Position numbers and translations under genes: made by a program. This document shows, piece by piece, positions 44,951 through 52,935 of a stretch of 64,000 bases of DNA. The stretch spans positions 62,001-126,000 of the forward strand of contig CAWHZY010000011.1 in NCBI GenBank assembly GCA_963833955.1. Reading direction: 5' to 3'. Numbering within the stretch: position 1 is the stretch's first letter; each line of letters begins with the position of its first letter. The notes under the pieces were generated by a model. It was not told the origin of the DNA. It saw only the letters and a list, made by a program, of their open reading frames with translations, and made no database searches. The DNA comes from Roseiarcus sp963833955 (GTDB lineage Bacteria > Pseudomonadota > Alphaproteobacteria > Rhizobiales > Beijerinckiaceae).

Positions 44951-45925
44951 TTAAGGCAAGGCCCCGGCGCCGATCGTCTTTGCGAACGCGGTGAGATCAG
45001 CGTTGGCGCCACAGACCAGAACGCCGACCCGCTCATGAGGCTCCGGCCGATAGGCGCCGCTGGCGATGGCCGCAAAGGCCGCCGCGCCGCCCGGCTCGGC
45101 GATGATCGAATGGTCCGCCCACAGCCGGCGCTGCGCCTCGGCGATGGCCGCGTCCTTGACCAGGACGACGCCGCTGACGAAGCGCCTGGCGACATCGAAA
45201 TTGAGTTCGCCAATTCGCTTTGCGCCGAGCAAATCCGCGGCCAGCGAGTCGACGGTTACGTCAATCGGCTTATCCGCCTCCAGCGCAGCGTGAAGCGCGC
45301 GCGAACCTTCCGGCTCGACGCCGACGACCTTGACGCCGCCTTGAAACCAGGCGGCCACACCGGCGATAAGGCCGCCGCCGCCGACCGCAATGAGGACCGT
45401 GTCGAGCTTCCCAAGGCCCAGTCGCTCGAGGTCCTCCTCCCACTCGAGCGCGACCGTCCCCTGTCCGGCGACCGTCTCCACGGCGTCGTAGGGATGAATC
45501 AAGAGCGCGCCGCTCTCGGCAACATACGCGTCGCATCGCTCCTGGGCCTCGGCATAGGCCGCGCCGCCAATCATCGCTTCCGCGCCGTAAGCCTTGATCT
45601 TCGCGATCTTGGCGGGCGAGGCGATTTCCGGAACGAAGACGCGCGCGCGGACCCCGAGCTTCTGGGCGGCGAAAGCAACGGCGGCGCCGTGATTGCCGCC
45701 CGAAGCGGTGGCGCAACCGGCCGCGGATGTGGGTCGCGTGAGGAGATTGTGAAAAGCGCCGCGGGCTTTGAACGAACCTGTCGCCTGCAGGCATTCGAGC
45801 TTGAGCGAAAGCGGCGGCGCGCCGGCAGCCGGCGACGCCGTCTCGAGGAGCGGCGTGCGGCGGATGTGGCTGCGGATTCGCGCATGGGCCGCGCGGATGT
45901 CGGAAGGGGTGACGGTGACCGTCAT
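44951..45925 (-). CDS. Threonine/serine dehydratase-type PLP enzyme
   Basis: A fold-type II PLP enzyme of 324 residues, start at 45925 (MTVTVTPSDIRAAHARIRSH). The PLP lysine is in QATGSFKARGAFHNLL; the cofactor loop is in CATASGGNHGAAVAFAAQ, where the first S of SSGNH-type loops is ATASGGNH; the phosphate loop is VLIAVGGGGLIAGVAAWF. There is no regulatory C-terminal ACT domain, so this is the catabolic short form that deaminates threonine or serine to 2-oxobutyrate or pyruvate. Its stop is near the IS patch, and its start almost touches the MmcQ stop at 45928, suggesting co-transcription. Confidence 0.83.
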   Translation of the reverse strand: MTVTVTPSDIRAAHARIRSHIRRTPLLETASPAAGAPPLSLKLECLQATGSFKARGAFHNLLTRPTSAAGCATASGGNHGAAVAFAAQKLGVRARVFVPEIASPAKIAKIKAYGAEAMIGGAAYAEAQERCDAYVAESGALLIHPYDAVETVAGQGTVALEWEEDLERLGLGKLDTVLIAVGGGGLIAGVAAWFQGGVKVVGVEPEGSRALHAALEADKPIDVTVDSLAADLLGAKRIGELNFDVARRFVSGVVLVKDAAIAEAQRRLWADHSIIAEPGGAAAFAAIASGAYRPEPHERVGVLVCGANADLTAFAKTIGAGALP

Positions 45926-45927
45926 CG

Positions 45928-46290
45928 TCAATTGCGAGCCCTCAACGCCTCTTGAGTCTTCTTCGGCAGCGCCGTGAGAATCATCGCGTAACTCTGCCGG
46001 ATATATTGCTTCAGATCATGATCGCTGAAAGCGCGCGTGTCGACGCGCTGCATCCACAGAAGTCCGCGAGAGGCCAGATAAGGCGCGGGCCGCAGGCCCG
46101 GCAATTCGCTTAAGATTGCGAAACTCGTCTTCGAGCATTTGAAGCTGACGGCGAATTCATCGCCGTGCGACCAGCCGCCGATGGCAAACACCTTGCCGCC
46201 GATCTTCCAAACGCTCGCATCGCCCCATTGGACGACATGCGTGGCGTGCGGCAGGCTTCCGCAGAACCCGTCATAGTCTTGGCGCGTCAT
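45928..46290 (-). CDS. MmcQ/YjbR family protein
   Basis: A 120-residue MmcQ/YjbR protein (the double-wing DNA-binding-like fold). Characteristic stretches are HATHVVQWGDASVWKIGGKV, GDEFAVSFKCSKTSFAIL, PAPYLASRGLLWMQRVD and LKQYIRQSYAMILTALPKK. The family is small and cytoplasmic with no firmly shown reaction. Its stop lies 2 bp before the dehydratase start. Confidence 0.9.
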   Translation of the reverse strand: MTRQDYDGFCGSLPHATHVVQWGDASVWKIGGKVFAIGGWSHGDEFAVSFKCSKTSFAILSELPGLRPAPYLASRGLLWMQRVDTRAFSDHDLKQYIRQSYAMILTALPKKTQEALRARN

Positions 46291-46356
46291 CGGCGCCGTC
46301 TCGTCAGACCGCGAGAAGCCGACATTCCCCCGTCGCAGTGAAGATGGCGTTCGGGC

Positions 46357-46602
46357 TCACGTCTTTCCACGCAAGCGGGTCGGCCAGCCGACGCGCACCA
46401 GAGTTTCGTCGGGACCGTTGAGGGCGACCTCATGCATTCCCCACGGCGTATCGCCCGGCTGTATGATGCCGCCAAGCCCGTCAGACAGCGTGCGATAGTC
46501 CTCGAGGCTTCCCTGTTCACGCTGGAACCCGAGCCGCGCGAAAAAGGCCTCCGCCGCATCGAAGTCATCGCAGGGGAGCATGGCCGTAAGCCGTTGCTCC
46601 AT
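46357..46602 (-). CDS. VOC (glyoxalase/bleomycin-resistance-like) protein with internal deletion
   Basis: An 81-residue protein carrying both ends of a VOC domain, LTAMLPCDDFDAAEAFFARL and PWGMHEVALNGPDETLVRVG. The middle of the usual ~120-residue domain, roughly 40 residues between DYRTLSDGLGG and PGDTPWGM, is missing without any frame change. A single VOC domain that short lacks one betaalphabetabetabeta unit, so it is unlikely to fold normally. It lies just after atpC on the same strand. Confidence 0.6.
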   Translation of the reverse strand: MEQRLTAMLPCDDFDAAEAFFARLGFQREQGSLEDYRTLSDGLGGIIQPGDTPWGMHEVALNGPDETLVRVGWPTRLRGKT

Positions 46603-46623
46603 GGCGCAGATGAACTCGGCGAC

Positions 46624-47025
46624 CTAAAGCTTGATCACGTCCTTCAATTCACGCAGGCGGTCGAGTTTCTCTTGCGCGAGTTGCTTCTGGTCGTCCTTCG
46701 CGTCAGCGAGGTCTTCCTCCGCGTTCTTGATCTCCTCCCCGAGCTTGTCAGGGCTGAGATCCTCAAACGGTATCGCGGTTTCCGCGAGCAGGATAAGACC
46801 CGCTTTGCTGGCGTCGGCAAACCCTCCACGGACAAACACGCGACTGTGCTTGCCCTCCGCGTCGTCGATTCCGACGACGCCGGCGCGCATCGCGGTCATC
46901 ACCGGCGCGTGGTCGCTGAGCACCTGGAAGTCGCCTTCGGCGCCCGGCACGAGCACTGCTTGCGCGGAGCCGTTGAAGAGCATCTTGTCCGGCGACACGA
47001 GCTCGAAATGGAAAGTCGTCGGCAT
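46624..47025 (-). CDS. atpC: ATP synthase F1 subunit epsilon
   Basis: The epsilon subunit of 133 residues, part of the central rotor stalk and a coupling inhibitor of ATP hydrolysis. The N-terminal beta-sandwich shows FHFELVSPDKMLFNGSAQAV and PGAEGDFQVLSDHAPVMTAM; the C-terminal helices show SPDKLGEEIKNAEEDLADA. It is the last gene of the atpHAGDC operon, 23 bp after the atpD stop. Confidence 0.95.
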   Translation of the reverse strand: MPTTFHFELVSPDKMLFNGSAQAVLVPGAEGDFQVLSDHAPVMTAMRAGVVGIDDAEGKHSRVFVRGGFADASKAGLILLAETAIPFEDLSPDKLGEEIKNAEEDLADAKDDQKQLAQEKLDRLRELKDVIKL

Positions 47026-47048
47026 GGCCTTCTCCGGGCGCGGCGCTC

Positions 47049-48489
47049 TTAAGCCTCGGCCGCCAGCTTCTTGGCCTTCTCGACCGCCTGCTCGATCGTG
47101 CCGACCATGTAGAACGCGGCCTCGGGCAGATTGTCGTACTTGCCTTCGACAATGCCCTTGAAGCCTTTGACGGTGTCTTCGATCTTGACCTGCACGCCGG
47201 GCGTGCCGGTGAACACGGCGGCGACGTCGAAGGGCTGAGACAGGAACCGCTCGATCTTCCGCGCCCGCGCGACGATCTGCTTATCCTCTTCCGACAATTC
47301 GTCCATGCCGAGGATCGCGATGATGTCCTGCAGCGCCTTATAGCGTTGAAGAACCTGCTGCACCTGCCGGGCGACATTGTAGTGCTCCTCGCCGACAATC
47401 GCGGCGGTCAGCATGCGGGAAGTCGAGTTCGAGCGGATCGACCGCCGGATAAATGCCTTTTTCCGAGATTGCGCGGGAGAGCACGGTCGTCGCGTCCAGA
47501 TGGGCGAACGAGGTCGCCGGCGCCGGATCGGTCAGGTCGTCCGCGGGCACATAGATCGCCTGCACCGAGGTGATCGAGCCCTTGGTCGTCGTGGTGATGC
47601 GCTCCTGAAGAGCGCCCATGTCGGTGGCAAGCGTCGGCTGGTAGCCGACCGCAGAAGGAATGCGGCCGAGCAGCGCCGAGACTTCTGAACCGGCCTGGGT
47701 AAAACGGAAGATGTTGTCGATGAACAAGAGCACGTCTTGGCCCTGGTCGCGGAAATGCTCGGCGACGGTGACGCCGGCCAGACCGACGCGCATACGTGCG
47801 CCGGGCGGCTCGTTCATCTGGCCAAACACCAGCGCACATTTCGATTTAACGTTCGAATCGGGATCATGGGGATCGGCATTGACCTTCGATTCGATGAATT
47901 CGTGATAGAGATCATTGCCCTCGCGGGTGCGTTCGCCGACGCCTGCGAATACGGAGTTGCCGCCGTGGGTCTTGGCGACGTTGTTGATCAGTTCCTGGAT
48001 CAGCACCGTCTTGCCGACCCCCGCGCCGCCGAACAGACCGATCTTGCCGCCCTTGGCGTAAGGCGCGAGCAGGTCGACAACCTTGATGCCGGTGATGAGA
48101 ATCTGCGCTTCCGTCGACTGATCGACATAGGACGGGGTTGGCTGATGAATCGCCCGGCGATCGTCCATCTTGATCGGCCCGGCTTCATCCACGGGTTCGC
48201 CGACCACGTTCATGATGCGCCCGAGCGTGCCCTCGCCGACCGGCACTGAGATCGGCGCATTGGTGTCGACGACCTCTTGACCACGCACCAGGCCTTCGGA
48301 GATGTCCATGGCGATGCAGCGCACCGTATTCTCGCCCAGGTGCTGCGCGACCTCGAGCACGAGCTTGTTGCCGTTGTTGTCGGTCGTCAGCGCGTTGAGA
48401 ATGGGTGGCAGGTAGCTGTCGAACGCGACGTCGACGACGGCGCCAATCACCTGTATGACGCGACCGGTGGCGTTGGAGACATTAGCCAT
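47049..48489 (-). CDS. atpD: ATP synthase F1 subunit beta (frameshifted)
   Basis: The catalytic subunit of F1. The P-loop is GLFGGAGVGKTVLIQELINN, followed by GVGERTREGNDLYHEF, FGQMNEPPGARMRVGL, LLFIDNIFRFTQAGSEVSAL and YVPADDLTDPAPATSFAHLD. Near 47428 an extra A (CTCGAACTCGACT for CTCGACTCGACT) shifts the frame at the YPAVDPLDSTSR position. The rest continues MLTAAIVGEEHYNVAR and RYKALQDIIAILGMDELSEE, ending at 47049. atpD cannot normally be lost in an obligately respiring bacterium, so the shift is judged artefactual. The repaired length of about 479 residues is normal. Confidence 0.96.
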
Positions 48490-48532
48490 TATGAACGTCC
48501 TCGTTCGTAAGTTCTGTGCGGGCGGCGACGGG

Positions 48533-49399
48533 CTAAAGCGCCTCGGCGCCGGAGATGATCTCGATCAGTTCCTTGGTGATCATCGCCTGGCGGGTGCGGT
48601 TGTAGCGAAGCGTGTATTTCTGCACCATTTCGCCGGCATTGCGGGTGGCGTTGTCCATCGCGCTCATCTGCGCGCCGAAGAACGAGGCCGCGTTTTCAAG
48701 CAATCCGCGATAAACGCGCACCGTCACGGCGCGCGGCAAGAGCTCGGCGAGGATTTCTCCCTCGTCAGGCTCATAGTCGTAAACCGGCGCGGTCTCATCC
48801 TTCGCGCCAAGCTCCGGCGGGATAAGCTGCTGGGCGGTGGGGATCTGCGCGATCACCGACTTGAAGCGCGAGTAGAAGAGCGTGCAGACGTCAAACTCGC
48901 CTTTATCGAACAGCGCGATCACCTTTTCAGCGATCGGCTTGGCGGTTTCGTAGTTGATCGTGCGCACGGCGCGCAGGTCGATCAGCTCCAGGATCTGCCT
49001 CTCATGCGTCCGGCGAAGCTGATCATACCCTTTCTTGCCGACGCAAAGAATCTTGACCGTCTTGCCTTGCCCCGCAAGCGAATTGGCCTTCTCGCGCGCA
49101 AGGCGCACGATGGCGGTGTTGAACGCGCCGCACAGCCCGCGCTCGCCGGTGCATACGAGCAAGAGATGAGTCTGGTCCGAGCCGCTGCCGACCAGAAGCC
49201 GCGGACCCTGGCCGTCGGTCGCGGCGCCGGCCAGATTCGTCAGCACCGTTTCGACCTGCTCCGCATAGGGACGGGCCGATTCAACCGCGCCTTGCGCGCG
49301 ACGCAGCTTCGACACCGCGACCATCTGCATGGCCTTGGTGATTTTCTGCGTGGACTTGACCGACGCAATCCGGTTCCGAAGCTCCTTTAGCGATGGCAT
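48533..49399 (-). CDS. atpG: ATP synthase F1 subunit gamma
   Basis: The 288-residue rotor subunit. The N-terminal helix PSLKELRNRIASVKSTQKIT and TKAMQMVAVSKLRRAQ, the central ERGLCGAFNTAIVRLA and the C-terminal coiled coil SAMDNATRNAGEMVQKYTLR and NRTRQAMITKELIEIISG are all canonical. It lies between atpA and atpD on the same strand, and the frame is intact. Confidence 0.96.
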   Translation of the reverse strand: MPSLKELRNRIASVKSTQKITKAMQMVAVSKLRRAQGAVESARPYAEQVETVLTNLAGAATDGQGPRLLVGSGSDQTHLLLVCTGERGLCGAFNTAIVRLAREKANSLAGQGKTVKILCVGKKGYDQLRRTHERQILELIDLRAVRTINYETAKPIAEKVIALFDKGEFDVCTLFYSRFKSVIAQIPTAQQLIPPELGAKDETAPVYDYEPDEGEILAELLPRAVTVRVYRGLLENAASFFGAQMSAMDNATRNAGEMVQKYTLRYNRTRQAMITKELIEIISGAEAL

Positions 49400-49465
49400 C
49401 GCTCAACGCCTCCACGGGCGCCCGCTTGAAGGGCGGCGCACGGCTTGATGAGGAATCGGCTCATC

Positions 49466-50996
49466 TCAGGCAAAGGTCCCAGCGTAAGATTCCACTGCCG
49501 TCTTGAGCTTGGCTTCGACGTCACTTGGCAGATCGCTTGAGGAGCGGATCGAAGCCAGAATATCCGGGTTCTTCGCCCGCAGAAAACTGAGGAGGCCGTC
49601 TTCAAACGGCCGAACCTTGTCGAGCGGCAATTTGTCGAGAAATCCGTTGACGCCGGCATAGATGACGCAGACCTGCTCCTCCATCTTGAGCGGCGAGAAC
49701 TGCGGCTGCTTGAGAAGCTCGGTCAGCCGCGCGCCCCGGTTCAGCAGGCGCTGCGTGACCGCGTCAAGGTCGGAACCGAACTGTGCGAAGGCCGCCATCT
49801 CGCGATATTGCGCGAGTTCGCCCTTGATCTTGCCGGCGACCTTCTTGGTCGCCTTGGTCTGCGCCGCCGAACCGACGCGCGACACCGAAAGCCCCACGTT
49901 CACCGCGGGCCGGACGCCCTGGTAGAACAGATCCGTCTCCAGGAAGATCTGACCGTCGGTGATCGAAATGACGTTGGTCGGAATATAGGCCGAAACGTCG
50001 TTCGCCTGCGTCTCGATGATGGGCAGCGCGGTAAGCGAGCCCGATCCGTTGTCCTTGTTGAGCTTGGCGGCGCGCTCGAGCAGGCGGGAGTGAAGATAGA
50101 ACACATCGCCCGGATAGGCCTCGCGACCCGGCGGCCGGCGCAGCAAGAGCGACATCTGGCGATAGGCGACCGCCTGCTTGGAAAGGTCATCGTAAACAAT
50201 GACCGCGTGCATGCCGTTGTCACGGAAGAACTCGCCCATCGCGCAGCCGGAAAACGGCGCAAGGAACTGCATCGGCGCCGGATCCGAAGCCGTGGCGGCG
50301 ACGATGATCGTATATTCGAGCGCGCCGTGCTCCTCGAGCACCTTGGCGAACTGCGCGACCGTCGACCGCTTCTGCCCGATCGCGACATACACGCAATAGA
50401 GCTTCTTCGACTCGTCGGCGCCCTGATTCAGCGACTTCTGGTTGAGAATGGTGTCGAGGGCGATTGCGGTCTTGCCCGTCTGCCGATCGCCGATGATGAG
50501 CTCGCGCTGGCCGCGCCCGATCGGAATCATGCTGTCGATCGCCTTCAGGCCCGTCGCCATCGGCTCGTTCACCGACTTGCGGGGAATGATGCCCGGCGCC
50601 TTGACGTCCACGCGCGCGCGCTTTTCCGAGTTGATCGGGCCTTTGCCGTCGATCGGGTTGCCGAGCGCGTCGACGACGCGGCCGAGAAGCGCCTTGCCGA
50701 TCGGCACGTCGACGATGGCGCCGGTGCGCTTGACCGTCTGGCCTTCCTTGATTTCCCGGTCGCCGCCGAAAATGACGATGCCGACGTTGTCGCTCTCGAG
50801 GTTGAGCGCCATGCCGCGCGTGCCGTTCTCGAATTCGACCATCTCGCCGGCCTGGACCTTGTCGAGGCCATAGGCGCGCGCGATGCCGTCGCCGACGCTC
50901 AAGACCTGCCCGACTTCGGTGACATGCGCCTCAGCGCCGAAGTTGGCGATCTGAAGTCTTGAGGATCGAGGAAATTTCAGCGGCGCGGATATCCAT
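49466..50996 (-). CDS. atpA: ATP synthase F1 subunit alpha (N-terminal frameshift)
   Basis: The true start is the ATG at 50996 (MDIRAAEISSILKT), overlapping the atpH stop as TGATG. After ILKT an extra T near 50957 (ACTTCAG for ACTCAG) shifts the frame; the corrected reading is QIANFGAEAHVTEVGQVLSV, leading into the long frame. Core motifs are LIIGDRQTGKTAIALDTIL (P-loop), CVYVAIGQKRSTVAQ, LLRRPPGREAYPGDVFYLHS and ISITDGQIFLETDLFYQGVR. It is non-catalytic but nucleotide-binding and essential for F1. The repaired length is about 510 residues. Confidence 0.96.
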
Positions 50997-51559
50997 CAGC
51001 CGACCTCTTTCATGGCAAGGCGAATTGCGTTGAGTTTGGTTTTGAGCGAGCCGTCGACCATGCGCGACCCAAGCTTGACGATCAAGCCGCCAATGATCGA
51101 AGGATCAACCTTCGTGTCGAGATCGACCTCCCTGCCGCCGGAAGCGGCGCGCAGCGAGTCTTTAAGCGCGGCGACATTCGCGTCGGTCAAGGCGGCCGCG
51201 CTGGTCACTTCCGCCCGCGTCACGCCTCGGGACTTGTCGTACAGTTTGCGGTAGTCCGCGATCATTTCGCGGACGAAGTAGAGCCGGCGCTTCGTCGCCA
51301 CGAGTTTGAGGAAATTCGCGGCCACGCCGCCAATTCCCGCCTGCGCCAGGATGGCGTCGAGAGCCTTGAGCTGGTCGGCGGCCGAAAATACCGGGCTCCG
51401 CACCAGCCGTTCCAGGTCAGGGCTTTCGCTGATGAGGGCGTCGAATCTCGCCAACGCGTCCGCAACGGCCTCGCCCTCGCGTTGGTCGTGGGCGAGCGAA
51501 AACAGGGCGGACGCGTAACGTCCGGCCACGCCGGAAACAACCGTGTCTTCCTCTGCCAC
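50996..51559 (-). CDS. atpH: ATP synthase F1 subunit delta
   Basis: The 187-residue peripheral-stalk subunit connects F1 to the b subunits. VAGRYASALFSLAHDQREGE and KRRLYFVREMIADYRKLYDK are characteristic, and the C-terminal GGLIVKLGSRMVDGSLKTKL closes the family motif. The start is GTG at 51559 after GAGGTGGCGG. It heads the atpHAGDC operon; the F0 genes are elsewhere, as is usual in alphaproteobacteria. The 246 bp upstream (51560-51805), before oxyR, should hold the promoter, but I cannot place it. Confidence 0.95.
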   Translation of the reverse strand: MAEEDTVVSGVAGRYASALFSLAHDQREGEAVADALARFDALISESPDLERLVRSPVFSAADQLKALDAILAQAGIGGVAANFLKLVATKRRLYFVREMIADYRKLYDKSRGVTRAEVTSAAALTDANVAALKDSLRAASGGREVDLDTKVDPSIIGGLIVKLGSRMVDGSLKTKLNAIRLAMKEVG

Positions 51560-51805
51560 GCCGCCACCTCAGATGACGATTAAGCTCAAGCCGCGCCGAC
51601 TCTCCGAAGGCTGCCCGAACCCGGAAATTCTTGACGATTCCGCGCTCAAAACCAAGCGCTCGGCCAAAGCCTGCCCGAAAGGCGGGGTTGCCTAACATAG
51701 CCGTTTTGCAGGCGCAACCCGCATGAAGCGCGCGCGGCGTAGCGTCTCATCGCGTGGCCGAATGACGACGCGAGGGAGCCTGTTTCGCCGCGAGCCGACC
51801 GGCGC

Positions 51806-52747
51806 TTAAGCGCGCTTCAAATCCCTTTCGGTTTCACGCAAGCACTTCGCCAATGCCGCGCCGGCTATCGACCGCAGCGACGCGGCCAGCGCCTCGAGCG
51901 CAGCTTCCCGCGCCGAGCCGCGCTTGAAGACGAGCCTGACCAGGCGCGACGCGCCGTCGCCAACAATCTTCAAGCCGGCGATCCCGGCGCCCGAACGGCG
52001 CCAGTCGACATAAGCGAGAAGGGGCGCGAGCGTCGCCCCCTGCCCGGCTGACGCGAGATGCCGCAACGTCTCGAGGCTCGTTCCCCGGACGTCGGCGCCG
52101 AGCGCCGTCCTCTCCGCCGCATTACAGAGCGCCAACGCCTGATCGCGCAGACAATGACCCTCAGCGAGCAGAAGAAGGGTGCTCGGATCGATCTCCTCGA
52201 CGCCGATCGAGACGCGCCCGCGCTTCTTCGTGTGACCAGAAAAGACGAGGAAAAAAGGCTCCTCGTAAAGCTCGATCGACGCCAGCTTGGCATCTCGCGG
52301 GTCGGTCGCGATCACCGCCGCGTCGAGGGCGCCATCGCGCAAGCGCGCGAGCAGCCGGTCGGTCAGATCCTCCACCAGATAGAGAGGCGTCTGCGGAAGC
52401 GCCTCAGCGAGCCCCGGCAGGGCGATCGGCAGCAAGTAGGGCGCAACGGTCGTGATCACGCCGAGGCGCAGTTCGCCGGCGAAGGGATCACGCGCCGCAT
52501 CGGCGGCGGCGCTTACCCCCGCCGCCGCGACCAGCGTCGCGCGCGCCTGCGCCACGACGGTCGCCGCCCGGTCGCTGACGCGGACGCCGCGGCCTTCTCG
52601 GTCGAACAGACGAAGGCCGAGTTCGCCCTCAAGCTTGAGGATTTGACCGCTCAACGTCGGCTGACTTACATTGCAAGCCGCCGCAGCGCGGCCAAAATGG
52701 CCGTGGTCGGCGACCGCAACCACATATTCGAGGTCTCGAAGGTTCAT
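51806..52747 (-). CDS. oxyR: Hydrogen peroxide-inducible LysR-family activator OxyR
   Basis: A 313-residue LysR regulator with the winged helix at the N-terminus (LRDLEYVVAVADHGHFGRAA and VSQPTLSGQILKLEGELGL). The effector domain contains the redox pair in LAEGHCLRDQALALC, eight residues apart exactly as in OxyR, where the two Cys form a regulatory disulfide on peroxide exposure. It is transcribed away from katG, 188 bp apart, the classical divergent oxyR-katG pairing. A perfect 17-bp palindrome lies 10 bp before its start. Confidence 0.93.
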   Translation of the reverse strand: MNLRDLEYVVAVADHGHFGRAAAACNVSQPTLSGQILKLEGELGLRLFDREGRGVRVSDRAATVVAQARATLVAAAGVSAAADAARDPFAGELRLGVITTVAPYLLPIALPGLAEALPQTPLYLVEDLTDRLLARLRDGALDAAVIATDPRDAKLASIELYEEPFFLVFSGHTKKRGRVSIGVEEIDPSTLLLLAEGHCLRDQALALCNAAERTALGADVRGTSLETLRHLASAGQGATLAPLLAYVDWRRSGAGIAGLKIVGDGASRLVRLVFKRGSAREAALEALAASLRSIAGAALAKCLRETERDLKRA

Positions 52748-52756
52748 AAGACAAAG

Positions 52757-52773
52757 GATCGGCCAGGCCGATC
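52757..52773. promoter_or_regulatory. Palindrome in the oxyR-katG intergenic region
   Basis: GATCGGCC-A-GGCCGATC is a perfect 17-bp inverted repeat just upstream of the oxyR start. It does not follow the ATAG-N7-CTAT OxyR consensus, so it may be an autoregulatory operator or a coincidental palindrome. Confidence 0.35.
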
Positions 52774-52935
52774 ACTTGTCAAGGGACAATCGATTGGACC
52801 TATCGGATGTCCCGGCGTATCGACAACCGGATAAGATGGCGGTGACGCTCAAGCGCCATATAGGGCAGCTATGATCGTTCTCCCATTATCTGGGTCTTCG
52901 ACGGCGCGAGAAGCTGAACACGATTGGAGGAAAGC

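Noticed and set aside
49808..50962. 384-codon plus-strand frame opposite atpA
   Set aside because: Antisense shadow of atpA; no motifs.
51560..51805. Specific promoter call for the atp operon
   Set aside because: Candidate boxes on the minus strand (TTGCGC and TATGTT) have a spacer much shorter than 16-18 bp, so no promoter is annotated.
52748..52935. Canonical OxyR tetrad site upstream of katG
   Set aside because: I could not fit ATAG-N7-CTAT spacing convincingly; only partial matches such as CTATCG are present, so no site is called beyond the palindrome.
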